NCBI RefSeq assembly: GCF_010977555.1 | Contig: NZ_CP048815.1 | Location: forward strand, 620,001 to 684,000 | Reading direction: 5' to 3' | Length of the DNA stretch: 64,000 nucleotides | DNA from: Caulobacter rhizosphaerae | Lineage (GTDB): Bacteria > Pseudomonadota > Alphaproteobacteria > Caulobacterales > Caulobacteraceae | Shown here: in pieces, positions 55,631-63,838 of the stretch | Layout of the letters: every line of letters starts with the position of its first letter | Position numbering within the stretch: the first letter of the stretch is position 1 | Position numbers and translations under genes: made by a program | Notes under the pieces: model-generated | Told to the model about the DNA's origin: nothing | What the model saw: only the letters and a program-made list of their open reading frames with translations | Databases searched by the model: none

Positions 55631-56694
55631 GGGCCCTCGAAGAGCGGAGGAGAAAGTCCGGGAGCGGACAGGCAGACCGCCTTGAACAGCTGTCCCATCT
55701 GGGCGGCGCCGGTCAGGCGATCAAGTTGCCGGGCCAGCTTGTCGGCTTGGTCAGGCCGCGCGGCGGCCAGGGCCTGGGCGCGCTGATCGATCCCCAGGCC
55801 CTGCAGGAACGCGCCCTGGGGCAGGATGGGTCCCGTCGTGGCGCCCGCCTCGGCGGCGGCGGCCAGCACGGCGGGAAAGTCGGCCCAGACGGTCAGGTCG
55901 GCCTGGCCGGGCTGGGCCAGCGGCGAGACCTTGGTGTGCGCCTTCAGCGCCTGCAGCGTGTCGCCCGGTCCCGGCGCGTCGCGGCCGTAGTCGATCAGCA
56001 GCGCCGCCCCGCCGTCGCGGGCGACGCGGTGGCCGATCTCGGAGCCGAGGGCGGCCTGGGCGGGGGATGATTCCACGACAACGCCGGGTTCCAGATCCTC
56101 CCCCACAGGGGGAGGACCTAAGTGTTTCAGCCCGAACGCCAGGTTCCCGTGCTCATCCAGCCCGACCACCCGCTCGGCCCAGCCGTCCAGCGTCCGCACG
56201 AACTGGTGCGCAGGCAGGCAGTCCAGCACCTCGTTGGCCACCAGGAGCAGCGGCGCGCCGGCCGGCACGGCCTCCAGGCGGTCGGCCCAGCGCGGCGTCA
56301 CGGGCGCGTTCGCCAGCTTGGCGGCCTGGACCCGACGCAGCGGCGGCGAGACCTCGACCAGCCGCAGGTCGGCGGCGGCCAGGAACTCGGGCAGCAGCCG
56401 CGCGGCGCGCAGGATGTCGGAAATCAGCGTCCCGTCCCCCGGCCCGATCTCCACCAGCCGCACCGGCGCCGGCCGGCCCATAAGGGTCCAGGTTTCCAGG
56501 ATCCACAGGCCGATCAGCTCGCCGAACATCTGGCTGACGGCCGGCGCGGTCAGGAAGTCGCCGTCCTCACCCAGCGCGGGGCGGGTGGCGTAATAGCCGT
56601 CGCGCGGATCGTGCAGGCAGCGGGTGACGTATTCGGCGACGCTGATCGGGCCGTCCTGGGCGATCTGGGCCCGCAGGCGGTCAAGCAGGCTCAT
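55627..56694 (-). CDS. MidA/NDUFAF7-type SAM-dependent methyltransferase
   Basis: The 355-residue protein belongs to the SAM-dependent methyltransferase family that includes mitochondrial complex I assembly factor NDUFAF7. The SAM-binding stretch [15 protein letters not shown] is near residue 81, and [15 protein letters not shown] near 151 and LLIDYGRD are family landmarks. Residues about 191-201 ([11 protein letters not shown]) are encoded by a palindrome, CCTCCCCCTGTGGGGGAGG, that is an intergenic repeat elsewhere in this window. Overlaps both lgt (14 bases) and pgeF (4 bases). Confidence 0.9.
   Translation of the reverse strand: MSLLDRLRAQIAQDGPISVAEYVTRCLHDPRDGYYATRPALGEDGDFLTAPAVSQMFGELIGLWILETWTLMGRPAPVRLVEIGPGDGTLISDILRAARLLPEFLAAADLRLVEVSPPLRRVQAAKLANAPVTPRWADRLEAVPAGAPLLLVANEVLDCLPAHQFVRTLDGWAERVVGLDEHGNLAFGLKHLGPPPVGEDLEPGVVVESSPAQAALGSEIGHRVARDGGAALLIDYGRDAPGPGDTLQALKAHTKVSPLAQPGQADLTVWADFPAVLAAAAEAGATTGPILPQGAFLQGLGIDQRAQALAAARPDQADKLARQLDRLTGAAQMGQLFKAVCLSAPGLSPPLFEGP
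56092..56124. repeat. Half repeat element in frame inside midA
   Basis: The palindrome CCTCCCCCACAGGGGGAGG matches the hairpin of the intergenic elements at 18205, 32438 and 48281. It is read in frame within the methyltransferase gene and adds a Pro/Gly-rich turn in what looks like a surface loop. Confidence 0.72.
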
Positions 56695-57589
56695 GATCGT
56701 CCGCGGCGGCGGCGGGAACCGGCGCGCGCAGGGCCCGCCACAGCAGCGCCGCGCCGACCAGCAGCATCGGGATCGACAACATCATCCCCATGGTCAGGCC
56801 GAACGGGAAGGCGGGCATGCCGTGGTCGGGGTTGCGGACGTTCTCCAGCAGGGCGCGGAACAGGCCGTAACAGATCAGGAAGGTCGCCACGAGCGCGCCG
56901 CGGCGGCGCAGCCACTTCAGCCGGTAGACCGCGAAGTTCAGGATCAGGAACAGCAGGACGCCTTCCAGCGCGGCCTCGTACAATTGGCTGGGATGGCGCG
57001 GCAGCTCGCCGGCGGGACAGACGCCCCGGTTGGCCGCGCGGATGGTGTCGTTGCAGAACACCATGCCGAACGGGTGGTCGGTGACCCGGCCCCAGAGCTC
57101 GCCATTGATGAAGTTGGCGCAGCGGCCGAAGAACAGGCCGATGGGCGCCACCGGCGCGACCAGGTCGCCCAGTCGGAGAATGTCGATCTTCTGCTGGCGG
57201 GCGAACAGGGCGACCGCCGCGCAGACCCCCAGGAAGCCGCCGTGGAAGGACATGCCGCCCTCCCAGATCTTGAAGACCGACAGCGGATCCTGCGCCAGGC
57301 TGGCCCGCTGGCCGTCGTTGACCAGCATGTAGAACAGGATGTAGCCGATCCGGCCGCCCAGGATGATGCCCAGGGTGATCCACAGCACCAGGTCGTCGAT
57401 CTGCAGCGAGGTAGCGGTGGGTTTCTGGCCGCCCCAGAGCCCGGCGTTCCGGACCAGCCGGATCGCGTACTGCCAACCCAGCAGGATGCCGGCGACATAG
57501 GCCAGGGCGTACCAGCGCAGGGCCAGCGGCCCCCACTGCAGGGCCCAGGGGCCGATATGGATGATGGGGTCGATGTCGGGGAAGATCAC
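56681..57589 (-). CDS. lgt: Prolipoprotein diacylglyceryl transferase
   Basis: Lgt attaches diacylglycerol to the lipobox cysteine of prolipoproteins, the first step in lipoprotein maturation. The 302-residue protein has seven membrane segments, the Lgt signature GRCANFINGELWGR near residue 155, and HPSQLYEAALEG near 203. The ATG at 57589 gives the standard start MIFPDIDPIIHIGPWALQW. It heads the lgt-midA-pgeF run and diverges from ubiK. Several lipoproteins in this window are its likely substrates. Confidence 0.96.
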   Translation of the reverse strand: MIFPDIDPIIHIGPWALQWGPLALRWYALAYVAGILLGWQYAIRLVRNAGLWGGQKPTATSLQIDDLVLWITLGIILGGRIGYILFYMLVNDGQRASLAQDPLSVFKIWEGGMSFHGGFLGVCAAVALFARQQKIDILRLGDLVAPVAPIGLFFGRCANFINGELWGRVTDHPFGMVFCNDTIRAANRGVCPAGELPRHPSQLYEAALEGVLLFLILNFAVYRLKWLRRRGALVATFLICYGLFRALLENVRNPDHGMPAFPFGLTMGMMLSIPMLLVGAALLWRALRAPVPAAAADDHEPA

Positions 57590-57717
57590 GCCGCGAGCGC
57601 TCCGGACGGACAGAGGGTCGCACCTCTACCGCGTTCGCTCTTCGCTTTCATCCTTCCTTTCCCATATAAGACGCGCGACGAACCGCGCCGCGCCCCCCGC
57701 CGGGCTTTGGGAATCCG

Positions 57718-57984
57718 ATGCACAGCCAAAACCCCTTCCTCGACGAATTCGCCAAGCTGACCCAGGCCGCCATGGGCATCGCCCAGACCGCCGGCGAGGA
57801 AGCCAAGACCGCCATGCGGGCCCAGGCCGATCGCCTGGCCGCCGAGTTCGACCTGATCCGGCGCGACGATTTCGAAGCCTTGAAGGCCGAGGTGGCGGCG
57901 CTTCGCGAGGAAGTCGCGGCGCTGAAGGTCAAGAAAACCCCGGCCAGGAAGGCCAATCCTGGTAGCGATAACGCGGCCGAATAG
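57718..57984 (+). CDS. ubiK: Ubiquinone biosynthesis accessory factor UbiK
   Basis: The 88-residue protein has an amphipathic helix (NPFLDEFAKLTQAAMGIAQT) and a C-terminal coiled coil (RDDFEALKAEVAALREEVAA), the layout of UbiK/YqiC (BMFP) proteins, which bind lipid and assist the late steps of ubiquinone synthesis. The Lys/Asn-rich tail is disordered. It diverges from lgt. A COQ9-like gene lies 1.6 kb downstream. Confidence 0.85.
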   Translation: MHSQNPFLDEFAKLTQAAMGIAQTAGEEAKTAMRAQADRLAAEFDLIRRDDFEALKAEVAALREEVAALKVKKTPARKANPGSDNAAE

Positions 57985-58110
57985 GCGAGTTTCGTTCCCG
58001 TTCGACGTGAAGGCGGTTGTGACGCCGCCCGCGAAGCAGATTAGAGTCCTCGCAGTGGGTGATTTGGTCGGGTCCCACGACCCGTCTCTCCCCGGGGGTC
58101 AAAGGGTCTA

Positions 58111-58617
58111 ATGGACACCCAACCGGAAGAAGACGACGTCCTGCTGGCGATGGATCCGCTGGAAGTGGTGGAGCATGTGCTGGCGGCGGAGAACCTGACG
58201 TTCGACCGCACCGAGGACGGCGACCTGGCCTTCGCCCTGACCGGCGACTGGAAGGACTACGAGCTGTGGTTCGCCTGGCGGCCCGAGGCCGACTGCCTGC
58301 AGCTGTGCCTGTCGCTGGACCTGCGCGCCAGCAAGACCAAGCGCCCCAGCGCCTACCAGCTGCTGTCGATGATCAACCAGCGCGTCTGGCTGGGCCATTT
58401 CGAGGTCTGGACCGAGGACGGCGAGGTGGTGTTCCGCCACGCCCTGGCCCTGCCGGCCGGCGAGCGCCCGACCATGGCCCAGGCAGCCTCGATGATCGAC
58501 GCGGCGGTGGAAGCCGCCGACCGCTTCTACCCCGCCTTCGACTTCCTGCTGCACGGCGCCAAGACCCCGGACGAGGCCATGGCCGCCTGCATGTTCGAGA
58601 CCGTCGGCCAGGCTTAG
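58111..58617 (+). CDS. YbjN domain-containing protein
   Basis: The 168-residue protein matches the YbjN fold, related to the type III secretion chaperone fold: MDPLEVVEHVLAAENLTFDR at the start, then DWKDYELWFAWRPEADCLQL and LLSMINQRVWLGHFEVWTED. YbjN proteins affect motility, stress and survival in enterobacteria; the role here is unknown. It precedes proC, separated by a mirrored palindrome pair (58622-58697). Confidence 0.85.
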   Translation: MDTQPEEDDVLLAMDPLEVVEHVLAAENLTFDRTEDGDLAFALTGDWKDYELWFAWRPEADCLQLCLSLDLRASKTKRPSAYQLLSMINQRVWLGHFEVWTEDGEVVFRHALALPAGERPTMAQAASMIDAAVEAADRFYPAFDFLLHGAKTPDEAMAACMFETVGQA

Positions 58618-58621
58618 GATC

Positions 58622-58697
58622 GGGGACATGCCCTTGCGGCGTGTCCCCACCCGACGCGCCGATCTGGAATGGGGACACGCCGCAAGGGCATGTCCCC
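58622..58697. repeat. Mirrored pair of 27-base hairpins
   Basis: GGGGACATGCCCTTGCGGCG is followed by TGTCCCC, and a 22-base gap later the exact reverse complement occurs (58671-58697). Each copy can form an imperfect hairpin; they also pair with each other. The GGGGACA ends are shared with the GGGGACAGGCGCA palindrome. Confidence 0.75.
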
Positions 58698-58758
58698 GGC
58701 TCGCTCCCTGGAGCATGACCTGCTAGGCAGGCCGCTTCCAGTTTAGCGGAGCCTTCTC

Positions 58759-59544
58759 ATGACCACCCCCATCCTTCTCCTCGGCGCCGGGCGCATGGGC
58801 GGGGCCCTGATCGCGGGTTGGGCCAAGGCCGGGGCGTTCGCCGCCAGCGAGCTGATCATCCGCGACCCCAACGCCGACCCCGCCGCCTTCCCGGGCGCGA
58901 CGGTCAACCCGCCGCTCGAAGCGCTGGCCTCCGCCAAGACCGTGCTGCTGGCCGTCAAGCCGCAGATCTGGCGCGAGGCCGTGGCCGATGTCTTCCCGCA
59001 CCTGGCGCCCGACGCGGTGATCGTCTCGATCGCCGCCGGAGTGCGCGCGGCCGACATCTCTGAGGCGTTCGGGGGCCGGGCCGTGGCCCGGGTGATGCCG
59101 ACCACCGCCGTCGCCATCGGCCTGGGCACGGCCAGCATCGTCGCCGACACGATCGAGGCCCGGGCCCGCGCCCATGCCCTACTGGACCCCGTCGCTACAA
59201 CGGTCGACCTCGAGGATGAGGCGCTGATGCACGCCGCGACGGCGGTTTCCGGCTCTGCCCCGGCCTATCTCTACGCCTTCATCGAGGCGCTGGAGGCGGC
59301 GGGCGCGGACCAGGGCCTGGACCCGGCCGACTCGGCCAGGCTGGCGCGGGCCACCATCGTCGGGGCGGCGGCCCTGCTGGGCCAGGGCGGCGAGGAACCG
59401 GCCGAGCTGCGCCGGCAGGTCACCTCGCCCGGCGGCACCACCGCCGCGGCCCTGAATGTGCTGATGGGCGAGGGCGGTTTCGGCGACCTGCTGCCGCGCG
59501 CGTTGGAGGCGGCGGTGAACCGGTCGGTGGAGCTGGGGGCATAG
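58759..59544 (+). CDS. proC: Pyrroline-5-carboxylate reductase
   Basis: ProC makes proline from pyrroline-5-carboxylate with NAD(P)H. The 261-residue protein opens with the Rossmann motif LLGAGRMGGALIAGWAKAG, has VKPQIWREAVADV, and ends with the ProC signature VTSPGGTTAAALNVL. Length is normal. It is followed 63 bases later by the TetR/COQ9-like gene on the same strand. Confidence 0.95.
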   Translation: MTTPILLLGAGRMGGALIAGWAKAGAFAASELIIRDPNADPAAFPGATVNPPLEALASAKTVLLAVKPQIWREAVADVFPHLAPDAVIVSIAAGVRAADISEAFGGRAVARVMPTTAVAIGLGTASIVADTIEARARAHALLDPVATTVDLEDEALMHAATAVSGSAPAYLYAFIEALEAAGADQGLDPADSARLARATIVGAAALLGQGGEEPAELRRQVTSPGGTTAAALNVLMGEGGFGDLLPRALEAAVNRSVELGA

Positions 59545-59607
59545 CCGTCTTCTCCCCCTTGGAGAGGGTTCTTGTAAGCGCCCCGCTCACCCGCCATCTC
59601 AGCAGCC

Positions 59608-60150
59608 ATGAGCACCGCTGAAGACATTCTCGACCGCGCCGCCGCCGCCGCGCTCGCCCTGGCCGCCGACCGGCCGTGGACGCAGGTCAGCCTGCGCGAC
59701 ATCGCCCTGAAGGCCGAAGTCCCGTTCGCCGAGCTCTACGCCCGGGCCGACGGCAAGGGCGCGGTGCTCAACCACCTGGCCGCCCGCTTCGACCGCGCGG
59801 CCCTGGCCACCGTGTCGGCGGACGACGCCAGCGCCCATGACCGGCTGTTCGACGCGGCCATGGCCCGGATCGAGGCGATGGAGCCGCATCGCGCCGCCCT
59901 GATCGCCATCAGCCGGTCCGAAAGTCCGGTGGTCTCGGCCCTGCGCTTTCCCAGGACCGCCCGGGCCGTTCTGGAGGCCGCCGGTCTCGACGCCACCCCG
60001 GCCCGACTGGCCGCCATGTCGGCGGTCTGGGGCCGCACCCTGCAGGTCTGGCGCGACGACGAAGGCGCCCTGAACCGCACCATGGCCGAGCTGGACAAGC
60101 GCCTGAAGCAGATGGCCGCGGGCCTGGAGAAGGTCGGGGCGGGCTTCTAG
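59608..60150 (+). CDS. TetR-fold, COQ9-like protein
   Basis: The 180-residue protein has a TetR-like N-terminus (SLRDIALKAEVPFAELYARA near 30-50) but its C-terminus (LQVWRDDEGALNRTMAELDK) is more like COQ9, a TetR-derived lipid-binding protein that helps the hydroxylase step in ubiquinone synthesis. The helix-turn-helix lacks the basic residues common in true TetR DNA-binding heads. With ubiK 1.6 kb upstream, a role in quinone synthesis is plausible; a transcription factor is the other option. Confidence 0.68.
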   Translation: MSTAEDILDRAAAAALALAADRPWTQVSLRDIALKAEVPFAELYARADGKGAVLNHLAARFDRAALATVSADDASAHDRLFDAAMARIEAMEPHRAALIAISRSESPVVSALRFPRTARAVLEAAGLDATPARLAAMSAVWGRTLQVWRDDEGALNRTMAELDKRLKQMAAGLEKVGAGF

Positions 60151-60180
60151 GGGCCGCTTGTCGCCATCGGACGGGTCAGC

Positions 60181-60220
60181 AAAAAGCCCGCCGGGATCGC
60201 TCCCGGCGGGCTTGCTGTTT
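60181..60220. terminator. Bidirectional terminator
   Basis: AAAAAGCCCGCCGGGA pairs with TCCCGGCGGGCTT around a 5-base loop, with T-rich sequence on the right and A-run on the left. It lies between the convergent COQ9-like gene and the cysteine-repeat gene. Confidence 0.9.
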
Positions 60221-60236
60221 CAGGCTTGAGTCTCGA

Positions 60237-61577
60237 TCAGCCCTTGGTGGCGTTGGTCGGCAGCTTGCAGCCGCCGCCCACGCCCTTGGCCTGCAGGCAC
60301 GAGAGCAGTTCGGCCGGCTTGGGCGCGGTCTGGTTCAGCGGATAGGCCATCACCCAGCCCGGCAGCCCGTCCGAGCAGGCGACTTCGACGAAGCCCTGGG
60401 TGGCGGTCTGGCCGATGATGCGCGAACCGGAGACGGTGCAGCTGCCCTTGCCCAGGCCCTTCAGGTCGGCCGTCAGGCGCGGATAGACCGCGTCCGGCTT
60501 GGTGAAGCTGCAGCGATAGCCGTTCATTTCCGAGGTCACGCAGTCGTAGACGGTGTTGCCGGTCCCGGTGAAGATGCCGATGCCGCCGTCCGGACGGTTG
60601 GAGCACTTCAGCTCGACGATCTCCTTGCGGGGGTCGTTGCTGGGCAGCATGCCGTACTTCTCGACCTTGCAGTCGAAGCCGGCCTTGGTGGCCAGCTTGC
60701 TGTAGAGGCCGGCCTGTTCGGTCTGGGCCGCCACGGCGTCGCTCAGGGTGCAGCCGCCGCCGACGAAGCCGGCCTGGGCGCAGTCGATGGCCTTGACCAG
60801 CGCGCCGCCGGCCGCGGCCTGCTGCAGCACGTAGCCCTTGCCGTCCTGGCAGGCGACTTCGAAGTAGTTGTCCGTCTTGGTGCTGAGGATGTAGCGCTTG
60901 TCCTTGATCGCGCAGCTCTTGCCCGCCGCGGCGTTCAGCTGGTCGACGACGGCCAGCTGGGTGGCCTTGTCGGTCAGCTTGCAGCTGACATTGCCGCCTT
61001 CCTCGTACAGCAGGCAGCTGTTGACCGTGACGTCCTGGTCGACATTGATCGGGGCCGAGGTCTGGACGATGTAGCCGGCGCCGCCCTTACAGGCGACTTC
61101 GAAATAGGCGTTCTTGGCGCCGGCGCCGATGGCGCGGGCGTTCTGGATGTCGCAGGGCGTGTTGGCCTTGGCCAGGTACGGCACCAGGCCGGTCTTGGGA
61201 TCGGCGTTGGCGGGCAGCAGGCAGGCCAGGGCGCTGGGCTTGCCGTCGGCGCCGGGCTGGGCGGTCTCCAGGCAGCTGTAGGCCTGGGGCGCGGCGTCCT
61301 TCTTGGCCAGCAGCGCGAAGCCCAGGCCCTGCTGGCAGGCGACTTCGTAATAGTCGGTGCTGGTCTTCTTGTCGTTGCCGATCAGGCGGGCGTCCGTGAC
61401 GGTGCACGAAATGCCGGCGGCCTTGGCGACGTCCGGCGCGGCCTTCATGCCGGCCTCGCGGGCCTTGGCGTCGACGGCGGCCGGCTTTTCCTTGTCCTTC
61501 GCCGCCGAGATCACGGTGGCGGGAACGAGCGCGGCGAGCGCGAGGGCGGCCGTCAAGCCGATCGCGATGGGCCTCAT
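60237..61577 (-). CDS. Exported protein with five four-cysteine repeats
   Basis: The 446-residue protein has a signal peptide (MRPIAIGLTAALALAALVPA then TVISA) and five repeats of about 80 residues, each with the core (Y/F)xEVAC or VELKC. The cores lie at residues 76-81, 158-163, 238-243, 320-325 and 396-401. Each repeat holds exactly four cysteines (for example 58, 81, 102, 119 and 142, 163, 188, 199), 20 in all, suggesting two disulfides per unit. No family was recognised. The ATG at 61577 is set by the signal peptide. Confidence 0.8.
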   Translation of the reverse strand: MRPIAIGLTAALALAALVPATVISAAKDKEKPAAVDAKAREAGMKAAPDVAKAAGISCTVTDARLIGNDKKTSTDYYEVACQQGLGFALLAKKDAAPQAYSCLETAQPGADGKPSALACLLPANADPKTGLVPYLAKANTPCDIQNARAIGAGAKNAYFEVACKGGAGYIVQTSAPINVDQDVTVNSCLLYEEGGNVSCKLTDKATQLAVVDQLNAAAGKSCAIKDKRYILSTKTDNYFEVACQDGKGYVLQQAAAGGALVKAIDCAQAGFVGGGCTLSDAVAAQTEQAGLYSKLATKAGFDCKVEKYGMLPSNDPRKEIVELKCSNRPDGGIGIFTGTGNTVYDCVTSEMNGYRCSFTKPDAVYPRLTADLKGLGKGSCTVSGSRIIGQTATQGFVEVACSDGLPGWVMAYPLNQTAPKPAELLSCLQAKGVGGGCKLPTNATKG

Positions 61578-61695
61578 GGGGTACGTCTCCTGGGGTAAAT
61601 TCCTCGCGGCGGACTTAAGGCCCGCTTGCATCGAGGGTCAAGATGTCGTCCGACGGGGGCGCAATCATGACGATGGCCGCGACCGGAGGACGCAA

Positions 61696-62781
61696 ATGCG
61701 GGACGGGATCGAGGAAGATGCGCCCGAACCGGCCGAAAAAACGCACAGGCCGAGGCTGGTCTATCCGTTTGAGACCGCGCCGGAAACCGGATCGGGCCAA
61801 GCGGTCGAGGTAGCACCCGGCGTCCTGTGGCTGCGCCAGCCGCTGGGCGGCTCGCTGGGCTTCATCAATGTCTGGGCGATCGCCGACGGCGAGGGCTGGG
61901 CGGTGGTCGACACCGGCTTTCAGACCAAGGAGACCTCGCAGGCCTGGCGCGCGGCCTTCGCCGGGGCCCTGGACGGGCGGCCGATCACCCGGGTGATCGT
62001 CACCCATCTGCATCCGGACCATGTGGGCTTGGCCGGCTGGATCGCACGCAAGTTTGACGTCCGCCTGTGGATGACCCGGCTGGAGTACTTCCAGTGCCGG
62101 ATGCTGGTGGCCGACACCGGTCGCGAGGCGCCCGAGGACGGGGTGCGGTTCTTCCGCGCCGCGGGCTGGGACGAGGAGGCGATCGAGAACTACAAGGCCC
62201 GGTTCGGCGGCTTCGGCAAGATGATCTACCAACTACCTGACAGCTACCGCCGGATGACCGACGGGGAGGTGTTCCGCATCGGCGACCACGACTGGCGGGT
62301 GGTGACTGGCCAGGGCCACTCGCCCGACCACGCCTGCCTGTGGTGCGAGGCGCTGGGCGTCTTGATCTCCGGCGACCAGGTGTTGCCCAGGATCTCGTCC
62401 AACGTCTCGGTGTTCCCGACCGAGCCGGACGCCGATCCGCTGAGCGACTGGCTGACCTCGCTGGCCAAGGTGAGGGCGACCGTGCCGGACACGGTGCTGG
62501 TGTTGCCGGCCCACAACGATCCGTTCCGCGGGCTGCACGCCCGGATCGACGGCCTGATCTCGGGCCACGAGCGGGGGCTGGGGCGGTTGGCCGGAAAGCT
62601 GGCCGAGCCCAAGCGGGCGGTCGACGTGTTCGGCGCGCTGTTCGCCCGGCCGATCGGTCCCGATCTGCTGGGCATGGCCACGGGCGAGGCCCTGGCTCAC
62701 CTCAACTGCCTGATCGGGCGCGGCCTGGCGACGCGCGAGGCGGACGCCGACGGGGTGAACTGGTACCGCGCGGCGGGCTAG
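61696..62781 (+). CDS. Metallo-beta-lactamase-fold hydrolase
   Basis: The 361-residue protein has the MBL metal-binding motif THLHPDHVGLAGW near residue 103, then GHSPDHACLW and SGDQVLPRIS near 205-225, and PAHNDPFRG near 280. Subfamily members include glyoxalase II-like thioesterases and lactonases; the substrate is not predictable. The ATG at 61696 has a GGAGG 6 bases upstream, so it is chosen over a longer frame that overlaps the neighbouring gene. It diverges from the cysteine-repeat protein. Confidence 0.87.
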   Translation: MRDGIEEDAPEPAEKTHRPRLVYPFETAPETGSGQAVEVAPGVLWLRQPLGGSLGFINVWAIADGEGWAVVDTGFQTKETSQAWRAAFAGALDGRPITRVIVTHLHPDHVGLAGWIARKFDVRLWMTRLEYFQCRMLVADTGREAPEDGVRFFRAAGWDEEAIENYKARFGGFGKMIYQLPDSYRRMTDGEVFRIGDHDWRVVTGQGHSPDHACLWCEALGVLISGDQVLPRISSNVSVFPTEPDADPLSDWLTSLAKVRATVPDTVLVLPAHNDPFRGLHARIDGLISGHERGLGRLAGKLAEPKRAVDVFGALFARPIGPDLLGMATGEALAHLNCLIGRGLATREADADGVNWYRAAG

Positions 62782-62792
62782 GGTCCGAGATT

Positions 62793-62818
62793 GGGGACAG
62801 GCGCATGCGCCTGTCCCC
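62793..62818. repeat. 26-base perfect palindrome (GGGGACAGGCGCA type)
   Basis: The half GGGGACAGGCGCA is followed by its exact reverse complement; the sequence is identical to the copy at 19001-19026. It lies just before the stop of the SRPBCC gene. Confidence 0.85.
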
Positions 62819-62826
62819 AGCCGTGA

Positions 62827-63360
62827 TCAAGCCGACAGCCGCTTTTCGTACTCGGCCTTGAGCTTGCTCCAGCCGTCCCAGAACGACGCCGTCTGCGGCT
62901 TGCCGCTGATCCTGGTGACCAGCACGTCGAGGTGGGCGTGCCAGCCGGCGCTGACGTTCAGCAGCTGGGCTTGGTCGGGCAGGCGGCGGTGGATGACCGT
63001 CAGCAGCACCTTGTCGCCGGCCGGCTCCAGCTCGAACGAAACCTCGCCCTGGTTCCAGGTGAAGGCCAGCTTTCGGTTGGGCTCCAGCGCCAGGATCCGG
63101 CTTTCCAGGCGATGCTCGGCCCCGAAGCCGTCGGGCCGCGCGCCGGGCGGGTCGCTCAGTTCGTCGTTGCGCCAGACCAGTTCGAACGGCGTGCCGGATT
63201 TCATCTCCATCTGGCCGGCCGCCAGCCATTGGCGACGCAGCTCGCTCTGGGTGAGATAGGCCCAGACGCGGTCGACGGGACCGGGCAGCAGGCGCTGGAT
63301 CTTCAGGGTCAGGGGCTCGATCAGTTCGCCATAGGCGGAAAGGGTCGCAAGGTCGCTCAT
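62827..63360 (-). CDS. SRPBCC/AHSA1 domain protein
   Basis: The 177-residue protein has the helix-grip fold of the AHSA1 family: LLPGPVDRVWAYLTQSELRR at the start, WLAAGQMEMKSGTPFELVWR in the middle and SAGWHAHLDVLVTRISG near the end. Members bind hydrophobic ligands or act as chaperone cofactors. Its ATG overlaps the ArsR stop as ATGA, so the pair ArsR-AHSA1 is one operon, a common arrangement in which the regulator senses the same ligand. Ligand unknown. Confidence 0.88.
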   Translation of the reverse strand: MSDLATLSAYGELIEPLTLKIQRLLPGPVDRVWAYLTQSELRRQWLAAGQMEMKSGTPFELVWRNDELSDPPGARPDGFGAEHRLESRILALEPNRKLAFTWNQGEVSFELEPAGDKVLLTVIHRRLPDQAQLLNVSAGWHAHLDVLVTRISGKPQTASFWDGWSKLKAEYEKRLSA

Positions 63361-63725
63361 TGGTCGTCTCCTTGTTTCGGGGGCGGGGCGTTGCGGGCGT
63401 CCTCCTCGCGAAGGAGCCGGTCGAGCACGTCCAGACGGCCGGTCCAGAAGTGCTCGTAGAAGTTCAGCCACTCGTGGGCCGTGGCCAGCGGGCCGGGGTC
63501 GAGGCGGCACAGGTGCGTGCGGCCGCGGACCTCGCGCTGGATCAGGCCGGCGCTTTCCAGGGCCTTGATGTGCTTGGAGGCGGCGGCCAGCGAGATCGAG
63601 AACGGTTCGGCCAGCTGGCCGACCGTCCGTTCGCCGTTCACCAGTTCGCGCAGCATCCGGCGGCGGGTGGCGTCGCCGAGGGCGTGGAAGACGCTGTCCA
63701 ATTGGGGGGTAAGTAATTCAACCAT
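63357..63725 (-). CDS. ArsR family transcriptional regulator
   Basis: The 122-residue protein has the ArsR/SmtB winged helix: LDSVFHALGDATRRRMLREL then FSISLAAASKHIKALESAGL. There are no clustered metal-binding cysteines, so it is a ligand- rather than metal-responsive member, as expected for the ArsR-AHSA1 pairs. The ATG at 63723-63725 lies inside a palindrome that should be its own operator. It diverges from the MarR gene at 63839. Confidence 0.92.
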   Translation of the reverse strand: MVELLTPQLDSVFHALGDATRRRMLRELVNGERTVGQLAEPFSISLAAASKHIKALESAGLIQREVRGRTHLCRLDPGPLATAHEWLNFYEHFWTGRLDVLDRLLREEDARNAPPPKQGDDQ

Positions 63726-63775
63726 GTGGTTGAATGTGTAGCGCGGCCCATCGAGAGTCAACCAACTGGTTGAAT
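63716..63775. promoter_or_regulatory. Two operator palindromes of the ArsR gene
   Basis: The first site is ATTCAACCA-N2-TGGTTGAAT, a perfect palindrome at 63716-63735 that covers the ArsR start codon. The second is TCAACCA-N2-TGGTTGA at 63758-63773. Their centres are exactly 40 bases apart, about four turns of DNA, so two dimers would bind the same face and could cooperate. Confidence 0.82.
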
Positions 63776-63838
63776 GTTTTCGTCGAATGGTCGAAACATT
63801 CGTTTGATATTTCGCGCGCGAACTATAACCATGGCGCC

